DNA from: Pseudomonadota bacterium
GTDB lineage: Bacteria; Pseudomonadota; Gammaproteobacteria; Steroidobacterales; Woeseiaceae
Length of the DNA: 6,208 bases
Reading direction: 5' to 3'
NCBI GenBank assembly: GCA_022360335.1
Contig: JAKSCZ010000641.1
Span: 1 to 6,208 of the forward strand
Below the pieces are notes generated by a model that was given only the letters and a program-made list of their open reading frames with translations, did not search any database and was not told the DNA's origin. Each line of letters opens with the position of its first letter. Within the stretch, counting starts at the first letter, position 1. Below, piece after piece: positions 1-6,208 of the stretch. The translations under genes and the position numbers were made by a program.

Positions 1-738
1 GACCTCAATTCAGATATCGGCGAAGGCGCCCCTTACGACGACGAGCTGCTGCGTATCGTGTCGAGCGCGAACATCGCCTGCGGCGGCCATGCGGGCGATG
101 CCGAGACGATGGCGCGCACGATCCGGGCAGCGATTGCGAACGGTGTCGCCGTCGGTGCGCATCCGGGTTACCCCGATCGCGAGGGCTTCGGGCGTGCGAG
201 CGGATTCATGCGCGGCGACGCGCTGTACGAGTCCCTGACGCAGCAGGTCGCCGCGCTCACCGACATCGCCGCCGATCTGGGCGCGAGGGTCTCGCACGTC
301 AAACCGCACGGTGCGCTGTACAACGACGCGGTCGGTGACGCAGCGCTGGCCGACGTCGTCGCACGCGTCACGGCGGAGGCGCCGGGCGGGCCGGCCTTCG
401 TGGGTATGGCGAACACGGAGCTCGAGGCCGCGGCCAATCGGCACGGGCTCGATTTCATCGCCGAGGCGTTCATCGACCGAAGCTACGAGCCGGATGCGAC
501 GCTCGTATCGCGCAAGGAGCCGGGCGCCGTCCACGAGGACCTCAACGTCGCCACGACGCAGGCCGTGCGGCTCGCTCTGGAGGGCCGCGTCACGGCGAGA
601 AACGGCGACGAGATCGAGGTTCGGGCCGATACGCTGTGCATTCACGGCGATACCGAGGGCGCGGCCGGCACGGCACGCGCCGTGCGCGACGTACTCGAGT
701 CTCACGGAGTCGAAATTCGTGCTCACGCGATGCGGTGA
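1..738 (+). CDS. pxpA: 5-oxoprolinase subunit A (LamB/YcsF family), 5'-truncated
   Basis: PxpA is one subunit of the cytosolic PxpABC enzyme, which opens 5-oxoproline (pyroglutamate) to glutamate at the cost of ATP. The reading frame is open from base 1 and gives 245 visible residues to the TGA at 736-738. It opens with DLNSDIGEG, which in the family normally follows only two or three residues, so nearly the whole protein is present and its start lies just left of the window. Family motifs in order are DLNSDIGEG (residues 1-9), SSANIACGGHAGD (21-33), GAHPGYPDREGFGR (about 51-64), HVKPHGALYN (about 99-108) and a C-terminal LCIHGDTEGA. E. coli PxpA is about 244 residues, so the length is normal. 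Here pxpA leads the operon, whereas in E. coli it follows pxpB and pxpC. The gene overlaps pxpB by 20 nt. An internal ATG at 58 would delete the first conserved motif and is not the start. Confidence 0.95.
   Translation, partial: DLNSDIGEGAPYDDELLRIVSSANIACGGHAGDAETMARTIRAAIANGVAVGAHPGYPDREGFGRASGFMRGDALYESLTQQVAALTDIAADLGARVSHVKPHGALYNDAVGDAALADVVARVTAEAPGGPAFVGMANTELEAAANRHGLDFIAEAFIDRSYEPDATLVSRKEPGAVHEDLNVATTQAVRLALEGRVTARNGDEIEVRADTLCIHGDTEGAAGTARAVRDVLESHGVEIRAHAMR
706..709 (+). promoter_or_regulatory. Shine-Dalgarno site of pxpB
   Basis: GGAG lies inside the end of pxpA, 9 nt before the GTG at 719. It is what decides the pxpB start, because no ATG is available in this frame near the expected N-terminus. 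Confidence 0.55.
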
Positions 739-1354
739 CGACGCCTTCTCGGTCGCCGCCGGGTCTCCGCAGGAGGCGCAGGCACTCGCGGCGCAGCTCA
801 GGCGATCCGGCGACTGGCTCGACGTCGTCCCGGGTATCGGCTCGGTCCTGCTCCGCTTCGACGCAACCCGGTACAACGCCGACGAGGTCGGGCGTACGAT
901 CGCGTCCGTGCTCGAGGAGGGGACCGCAGCGCTGCGCGTCAGCGACACGCTCGTCGAGATTCCCGTCGTCTACGGCGGGGATCACGGGCCCGACCTCGAT
1001 GAGCTCGCCAGGGCAACCGGCCTGTCCGGTGACGAGATCGTAGCCCTGCACACGGGCAGCGAATACCGCGTCGACATGATCGGCTTCACGCCGGGCTTCG
1101 CGTTCGTCGGCGGCCTGGACGAGCGGCTCAGGGTGCCGCGACGCACCGAGCCGCGGCAGCGCGTCGAGGCGGGTTCGATCGGCATCGCCGACGCGCGCAC
1201 GGGAATCTACGCGATGGCGAGTCCCGGCGGCTGGACGCTGATCGGCAGAACGCCCCGCAAGTTGTTCGATCCGGCGGCCGCGAACCCGTTCGTTCTCGAG
1301 CCCGGCATGCGAGTCCGCTTCGTGGCGATCGGGCCCGGCGAGTTCGACGCATGA
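719..1354 (+). CDS. pxpB: 5-oxoprolinase subunit B (KipI/AHS1 family)
   Basis: PxpB forms with PxpC the part of 5-oxoprolinase thought to handle ATP-dependent activation of 5-oxoproline; PxpA completes the reaction. The frame is open far upstream, but the upstream part is arginine-rich shadow of pxpA. I chose GTG 719, which gives 211 residues (E. coli PxpB is about 218), begins MLTRCGDDAF and has GGAG 9 nt upstream. Visible motifs are IPVVYGGDHGPDL (81-93), HTGSEYRV (111-118), GFTPGF (122-127), GSIGIADARTGIY (152-164), SPGGW (168-172) and LIGRTP (174-179), all in the cyclophilin-like C-terminal domain. Compared with the pattern I know for the family (roughly SVGIAGxxTGIYP), it has ADAR for the AG-x-x segment and Ala after GIY. 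It overlaps pxpA by 20 nt and pxpC by 4 nt (ATGA). KipI, a histidine-kinase inhibitor in Bacillus, shares the domain, but the full operon supports the enzyme role. Confidence 0.9.
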   Translation: MLTRCGDDAFSVAAGSPQEAQALAAQLRRSGDWLDVVPGIGSVLLRFDATRYNADEVGRTIASVLEEGTAALRVSDTLVEIPVVYGGDHGPDLDELARATGLSGDEIVALHTGSEYRVDMIGFTPGFAFVGGLDERLRVPRRTEPRQRVEAGSIGIADARTGIYAMASPGGWTLIGRTPRKLFDPAAANPFVLEPGMRVRFVAIGPGEFDA

Positions 1355-2289
1355 CGATGACGGTCGTCAAGCCGGGCCTGCAGTCGACGCTGCAGTCGCG
1401 GCCTCGCACGGGCCTGCGGCACCAGGGCGTACCGGCCGGCGGCGCGGCCGACCCGCTGTCGCTGGCGCTCGCCAACCGGCTCGTCGGCAACGCATGGGAT
1501 GCCACGGCGCTCGAAGTCACCCTGGCGGGCCCGGTGCTGCGTTTCGAACGCGATTGCGCGTATGCGTTTGCGGGCGCCGCCGTTCCGGTGGCCCGGAACG
1601 GAATCGCGGTCGAGGCGCACGAGACGCTCTTCGCGCGGGCGGGCGACGAACTCGTCATCGGCCCGGCGACGGCGGGCGCGAGGCTGTACCTGGCCGTCGC
1701 GGGCGGTTTCGACGCCGACGACGTCCTGGGTTCTTCGTCGACGAACCTGCAGGCGGCCTTCGGCGGTTTCGGCGGCAGGGCGCTGCAGGCGGGCGATGCG
1801 CTGCAGTACGCCGCCGGGGCCGCCGAGGCCGTAACCACGCCGGCGGAGTTTCGTCCGCCGATGGCGGCGAGCCGGGCCCTGCGCGTGTGCGAGTCGGCCG
1901 AGACGCCGTTACTCGACGGGGCGGGGCGGGAGGCGCTGTTCGGAGCGAACTGGGTCGTCGACCGGCGCGCGGACCGCATGGGGCTGCGACTCGACGGGCC
2001 GCCGCTGTCCGTCGCCTCCGAGGGCCGCATGCCGAGTGCCGGCGTCCTGCCGGGCACGATCCAGTGCCCCGGGGACGCGCCCTACCTGCTCGGCGTCGAT
2101 GCCGGTACCGTCGGCGGCTATCCGCGCGTGGCCCAGGTGACCAGGGCGGACCGGCACCTGACGGGGCAGCTGCGGCCGGGCGATCGGGTGCGGCTGCTGC
2201 ACCGTGAGCCCGAAGAAGCCGTCGCCGAGCTGCGGGCGAAGGTCGATTACTGGTCGGCGTGGCTGCCGGATGCGGCCGAGATCTTCTAG
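1351..2289 (+). CDS. pxpC: 5-oxoprolinase subunit C (AHS2/biotin-dependent carboxyltransferase-like family)
   Basis: This is the third subunit of ATP-dependent 5-oxoprolinase, 312 residues against about 310 in E. coli. It starts at ATG 1351 within the pxpB stop (ATGA), with a second ATG at 1357; I see no clear Shine-Dalgarno, so translation probably depends on coupling to pxpB. Family motifs are VVKPGLQSTLQ (5-15), HQGVPAGGAADPLSLALANRLVGN near the N-terminus, RMGLRLDG in the middle, and PGTIQCP, GGYPRVAQV and LRPGDRVRL near the C-terminus. The segment after the first motif reads SRPRTG, where the family usually has a D-x-GR-x-G pattern, and the stretch after IQCP looks about one residue shorter than the usual VPP-x-G form. 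These are recalled comparisons, not an alignment. Proteins of this family are often labelled allophanate hydrolase subunit 2 or carboxyltransferase; the intact A-B-C operon makes 5-oxoprolinase the better call. Confidence 0.92.
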   Translation: MTMTVVKPGLQSTLQSRPRTGLRHQGVPAGGAADPLSLALANRLVGNAWDATALEVTLAGPVLRFERDCAYAFAGAAVPVARNGIAVEAHETLFARAGDELVIGPATAGARLYLAVAGGFDADDVLGSSSTNLQAAFGGFGGRALQAGDALQYAAGAAEAVTTPAEFRPPMAASRALRVCESAETPLLDGAGREALFGANWVVDRRADRMGLRLDGPPLSVASEGRMPSAGVLPGTIQCPGDAPYLLGVDAGTVGGYPRVAQVTRADRHLTGQLRPGDRVRLLHREPEEAVAELRAKVDYWSAWLPDAAEIF

Positions 2290-2290
2290 C

Positions 2291-2307
2291 CCCCGGTTCT
2301 GCCGGGG
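2291..2307 (+). terminator. GC hairpin after the pxp operon, possible terminator
   Basis: CCCCGG (2291-2296) and CCGGGG (2302-2307) form a perfect 6-bp stem with a TTCTG loop, beginning 1 nt after the pxpC stop. No T-run follows, so it is not a canonical intrinsic terminator. It may act as a 3'-end stabiliser or a weak pause site. Confidence 0.35.
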
Positions 2308-2492
2308 AGGCAGTGGCGGTCAGTGCCGTGGCGGTTCGATTTGCAGGGAACGCGGATCGCTCGTTCGTGTCAGCTTATCGGCAGATATTGCGCCGAATGT
2401 GTCCTACACTTGACAAAGGCGGGTTTGATTCCTGCCGGAACGTCCGGAATGTGCCAAACACAATGTTCGCCAATACCGCAGATTGGAAATTC

Positions 2493-2498
2493 AAGGAG
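2493..2498 (+). promoter_or_regulatory. Shine-Dalgarno site of the DUF4430-like gene
   Basis: AAGGAG lies 5 nt upstream of ATG 2504. It is the strongest ribosome-binding site in the window and fixes this start over a TTG at 2483 in the same frame. Confidence 0.8.
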
Positions 2499-2503
2499 TT
2501 CTC

Positions 2504-2872
2504 ATGACGGTCAATGTTGCTGTTACAGGAGGTCCAAGCACAAGTGTGGCCTGGACATCGGGAATGAACGCGCAGAACGCTCTCGAGCTGGCGGAAGACA
2601 ATCTGGCTGGAGATTTTATCTATTCGATGGAGTATTACGGTAGCAGTCTCGGATACCTGGTAAATATGATTAACGAGACCTATGACACGTTCAAATCAAC
2701 GTCGAATCCATTCTTCTATTGGGAATTTTTTGTTAATGGCGCGCCTTCCCCGAAAGGTATTGATCAGACCATACTGAATGACGGAGACGATGTTACGTTC
2801 ACGTTTGCGACTTACAATGAAGCTGCTGCCTCTGCGATAACCAAGGTGAAGCACACGCGGCGTTATGCCTAG
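2504..2872 (+). CDS. Small DUF4430-like (transcobalamin C-terminal-like beta-grasp) protein
   Basis: A 122-residue protein of unknown function, with its start fixed by AAGGAG. The pattern matches my memory of the DUF4430 fold: NAQNALELAED (22-32), then YYGSSLGYLVNMIN (44-57), then FYWEFFVNG (71-79), then GIDQTILNDGDDVTFTF (85-101). The core is the aromatic-W-x-x-x-VNG segment followed by a GD turn before the last strand. In animal transcobalamin a related domain helps hold cobalamin, but an isolated domain cannot be assumed to do so. There is no signal peptide, lipobox, transmembrane segment or cysteine, so the protein looks cytosolic, although many DUF4430 proteins I know of are exported. 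A hand count gives 104 of 240 G+C (43%) for 2581-2820, against 86 of 120 (72%) for pxpC 1681-1800, which suggests recent acquisition or a different codon regime. It stands alone: 214 nt after pxpC, and converging on the tRNA gene. The domain call is from pattern memory. Confidence 0.75.
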   Translation: MTVNVAVTGGPSTSVAWTSGMNAQNALELAEDNLAGDFIYSMEYYGSSLGYLVNMINETYDTFKSTSNPFFYWEFFVNGAPSPKGIDQTILNDGDDVTFTFATYNEAAASAITKVKHTRRYA

Positions 2873-2931
2873 ACGAGTTCGAGCCTGACCTTTCAAAGCC
2901 TCAGCGGCATATTCGGGCGGCAAAATGGAGT

Positions 2932-3241
2932 TGGTGGGCCCGCCAGGACTCGAACCTGGGACCAAGGGATTCACTGTACCCGCTCGTTTCCGGGCGGAGC
3001 GGACTATCTCATCACCCTCGACCGAATCGTTAGGGGCGGGACGCTCTAGCCTGTTATCAAGGACGCTGAAGTCCCCAGGTAGTCTCTGCACCTTCCGCGG
3101 GTGTACCCGCGGCTCGGCTCAGGATCGCCACCAGCCGAACTGCTGAGGTTTCCCTGAATTCATCCCGTTCATCCCGCGCCTTTCGGCGCGAGCGCACCGT
3201 TTCGATGAGTCCCCTGCTCTAACCAACTGAGCTACAGGCCC
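2932..3241 (-). tRNA. tRNA-Ile2 (CAU anticodon) interrupted by a group I intron
   Basis: Removing 2972-3204 leaves a canonical 77-nt tRNA with encoded CCA. The 5' exon is 3241-3205 (37 nt) and the 3' exon is 2971-2932 (40 nt). The acceptor stem GGGCCTG pairs with CGGGCCC (one U-G pair), the D arm carries AGTTGGTTA, the anticodon stem GGGGA pairs with TCCCT except for a G-U end pair, the loop is CTCATAA, and the T arm is CCAGG-TTCGAGT-CCTGG. The anticodon is CAU. Elongator tRNA-Met shares this loop, but the GCAGG-x-GA and CTTGGTC context resembles E. coli tRNA-Ile2, and C4-G69 and C5-G68 are the acceptor pairs reported to favour lysidine synthase TilS over tRNA-Met. Position next to rpoD also fits ileX-type genes. 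After splicing, C34 would be converted to lysidine so the tRNA reads AUA as isoleucine. The gene lies 72 nt after rpoD and has its own promoter-like element. Confidence 0.93.
2972..3204 (-). ncRNA. Group I self-splicing intron in the tRNA-Ile2 anticodon loop
   Basis: A 233-nt insertion between U36 and A37 with no ORF. On the minus strand: P1 is CAU|CGAAACGGUG (3207-3195), with the required U-G wobble at the 5' splice site; P2 is an 8-bp hairpin (core 3190-3175) capped by GAAA; P3 can be drawn as GGAUGAA with UUC-AGC-GUCC, leaving a 3-nt bulge. The P element is at 3160-3142 and Q at 3128-3111, with P4 as UCAGG/CCUGA. P6a is CCGCGGG/CCCGCGG with a 4-nt loop (3112-3095). R is at 3092-3078 (GUGCAGAGACUACC) and S at 3013-2999 (GAGAUAGUCC); P7 pairs ACUA with UAGU. 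P9 is CCGCUC/GAGCGG (3002-2980). The last nucleotide is the terminal G at 2972. The site and R, S and J4/5 sequences resemble the 205-nt Azoarcus tRNA-Ile(CAU) intron (subgroup IC3), with a longer P7-P9 side, probably in P8. Splicing itself is inferred. Confidence 0.93.
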
Positions 3242-3255
3242 ACGCAAGGGCGAGG

Positions 3256-3264
3256 ATTCTAGCA
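3256..3264 (-). promoter_or_regulatory. Extended -10 promoter of the tRNA-Ile2 gene
   Basis: Read on the minus strand, TGC-TAGAAT is an extended -10 element with 5 of 6 matches to TATAAT. It is followed by a GC-rich discriminator (CCTCGCCC) and the tRNA 5' end 14 nt downstream of the hexamer. I see no good -35 at 16-18 nt, as is tolerated with TGn. The GC-rich discriminator is typical of growth-rate and stringently controlled stable RNA promoters, which is an inference here. Confidence 0.6.
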
Positions 3265-3313
3265 AATATTGCCGCGGCGCGAGCGGACGGGAGACCAGGG
3301 GCACCGAGACGCA

Positions 3314-5128
<1,815 letters not shown>

Positions 5129-5136
5129 GACGCAAA

Positions 5137-5141
5137 CCCCT
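5137..5141 (-). promoter_or_regulatory. Shine-Dalgarno site of rpoD
   Basis: AGGGG on the minus strand, 8 nt before TTG 5128. It is the reason for preferring this TTG start to the TTG at 5158, which has only AT-rich sequence before it. Confidence 0.6.
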
Positions 5142-5174
5142 GCGGGTAAAGAATGCAAACGATTAATGTTACTC

Positions 5175-6208
5175 TCATGGAAGAGCTGAATCTATATAAA
5201 CGGCGTCGAGTTGTGCAGCCCTCAGGAGTGCCTGCAACTCGGCCTTCTCGTCGTCGGTCAGGCCGTTAACACGCTGTTTCTCAATCAAAAAGGCAATCCT
5301 CTCCTTGCGGCCGAGCAGTTCCAGCTGCGCGAGGCAGTCGGCCAGTTCCGTCGCCGCGTCGAAATCCTCGTCGGCGGGCAGTTCCGCCGCAGCCAGCCGC
5401 CCCAGGTAGCGGCCCTGTTCGTCGTGCCGGTAACGCTCCACGAGCCCGGCGGTGCTTATATTGGGCTCGGCCTGCACGGTTTCAATGAGGGACGCGAGCA
5501 GATCGGTCCCCTTGCGTGCCACGCCGGCCAGCCGCGCCACGTCGGCCTCGAGCGCCGACGCCGGATGGTTCAGGACCAGCGATACCGCGTGCTGGACGAT
5601 CGACGGGTGACCGCCCGACCTTGTCGCGCTGCCCGGCCGGGTCCGGCCCGAGGCGGCCCTGCCGCCCGGTCCGCCCGATGGGCCGCTGCCCAGCATCTTG
5701 TCGAGCTTCGCCGTGGTCAGGCCAACCGCCTGCGCAAGGCTGTCGAGGAGCAGCTCCCGGTAGACGCCGGGCGGAATCCTGCTGATCAGCGGACGCGCCA
5801 GCTCCGCGAGCCGCGCGCGGCCGTCGACCGTCGACATGTCGACCTGGCCCGCAAGCTCCTCGATGAGGAACTCGGACAAGGCGCTGGCTTCCTCCAGCGC
5901 GCTCAGGAATGCATCCGTGCCGAATTCGTTGACGAACGAGTCCGGGTCGTGACCGTCGGGCAGGAACAGGAAGCGCACCTGCCGCCCCTCCCGGATCAGG
6001 GGCAGCGCATTCTCGAGGGCTCGCCAGGCCGCCTTGCGGCCGGCGCGGTCGCCGTCGAACGCGAAGCAGACGTTGTCGGTCAGGCGAAACAGGCGGTTCA
6101 GGTGCTCCGCGGTCGTCGCGGTGCCGAGCGTCGCGACGACGAAATCGATGCCGTGGCGCGCCAGCGCGACGGCATCCATGTAGCCTTCGACGACGACGAG
6201 CTGCTCGA
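5175..6208 (-). CDS. dnaG: DNA primase, C-terminal part (gene runs off the right edge)
   Basis: DnaG makes the RNA primers for lagging-strand DNA synthesis at the fork and is recruited by the DnaB helicase. The visible 343 residues cover the later part of the TOPRIM catalytic domain to the C-terminus; the zinc-binding domain and first part of the polymerase core lie outside. VVVEGYMDAVAL contains the catalytic Glu (visible residue 7), and FDGDRAGR supplies the metal-binding DxD (residues 51 and 53), so the active site looks intact. FLPDGHDPDSFV and STVDGRARL are further family motifs. A Gly/Ser/Arg-rich linker (5690-5607) separates the core from the helicase-binding domain, which ends in a helical segment with LLGRKERIAFLIEKQ. 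The ATG at 6179 falls inside the TOPRIM motif and is not a start: the frame is open to base 6206. It stops at 5175, 46 nt before rpoD, consistent with co-transcription from an upstream promoter. Confidence 0.96.
   Translation of the reverse strand, partial: EQLVVVEGYMDAVALARHGIDFVVATLGTATTAEHLNRLFRLTDNVCFAFDGDRAGRKAAWRALENALPLIREGRQVRFLFLPDGHDPDSFVNEFGTDAFLSALEEASALSEFLIEELAGQVDMSTVDGRARLAELARPLISRIPPGVYRELLLDSLAQAVGLTTAKLDKMLGSGPSGGPGGRAASGRTRPGSATRSGGHPSIVQHAVSLVLNHPASALEADVARLAGVARKGTDLLASLIETVQAEPNISTAGLVERYRHDEQGRYLGRLAAAELPADEDFDAATELADCLAQLELLGRKERIAFLIEKQRVNGLTDDEKAELQALLRAAQLDAVYIDSALP

Noticed and set aside
10..948. 312-codon minus-strand ORF over pxpA and pxpB
   Set aside because: It is a shadow frame of two well-supported genes with no recognisable domain or ribosome site.
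2333..2342. GGTTCGATTT resembling a tRNA T loop, considered as a duplicated tRNA end (attachment site)
   Set aside because: The flanks do not form a T stem, and no further match to the tRNA-Ile2 3' end follows.
2696..3091. Minus-strand ORF crossing the intron, a possible intron-encoded endonuclease
   Set aside because: It has no LAGLIDADG, GIY-YIG or HNH motif, overlaps the tRNA 3' exon and runs into the DUF4430-like gene. The intron core occupies the sequence, so no ORF is supported.
2925..3146. Plus-strand ORF containing VGPPGLEPGT
   Set aside because: It is the antisense translation of the tRNA T arm and intron; this peptide is a classic spurious annotation over tRNA genes.
2932..3241. 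Assignment as elongator tRNA-Met
   Set aside because: The anticodon loop is the same, but the acceptor pairs C4-G69 and C5-G68, the anticodon-stem context and the place next to rpoD favour tRNA-Ile2.
3119..3304. Minus-strand ORF containing PVAQLVRAG
   Set aside because: It translates the tRNA 5' half in an arbitrary frame, another well-known false ORF.
5191..5221. TTTATATAGA near the end of dnaG as an rpoD promoter
   Set aside because: It resembles a -10 on the minus strand, but no acceptable -35 lies at 16-18 nt and no extended TGn is present; heat-shock promoter elements were also not found.

Overview
The window reads as chromosomal DNA of a high-GC proteobacterium, most likely a gammaproteobacterium. 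The evidence is the RpoD sequence, which is nearly identical to enterobacterial RpoD through regions 2 to 4, the dnaG-rpoD order of the macromolecular-synthesis operon, and a tRNA-Ile2(CAU) gene just downstream of rpoD (from memory, E. coli ileX also lies near rpoD). I cannot name a genus.

Layout, left to right. Positions 1-2289 (+) hold a pxpA-pxpB-pxpC operon for the three subunits of prokaryotic ATP-dependent 5-oxoprolinase; pxpA lacks only its first few codons. The genes overlap (20 nt and 4 nt), so translation is probably coupled. A GC-rich hairpin follows pxpC. Positions 2290-2503 are an intergenic gap. Positions 2504-2872 (+) encode a small 122-residue DUF4430-like protein, much more AT-rich than its surroundings and with no signal peptide. 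Positions 2932-3241 (-) hold the most notable feature: a tRNA-Ile(CAU) gene whose anticodon loop is interrupted between nucleotides 36 and 37 by a compact, ORF-less 233-nt group I intron. Its P, Q, R and S core elements, P1, P2, P3, P4, P6a, P7 and P9 can all be drawn by hand. Positions 3314-5128 (-) are rpoD, the primary sigma factor, probably starting at TTG. Positions 5175-6208 (-) are the 3' part of dnaG (primase), including the TOPRIM catalytic residues and the helicase-binding C-terminus, running off the right edge.

The minus-strand genes form a replication, transcription and translation cluster (dnaG, rpoD, tRNA-Ile2). The plus-strand genes form a metabolic module that salvages 5-oxoproline to glutamate, plus one probable accessory gene. 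The two groups converge at about 2873-2931, where I see no strong terminator. The best candidate for an unusual system is the self-splicing intron in tRNA-Ile2. It resembles the known Azoarcus tRNA-Ile(CAU) intron in site and architecture but differs in length and peripheral sequence.
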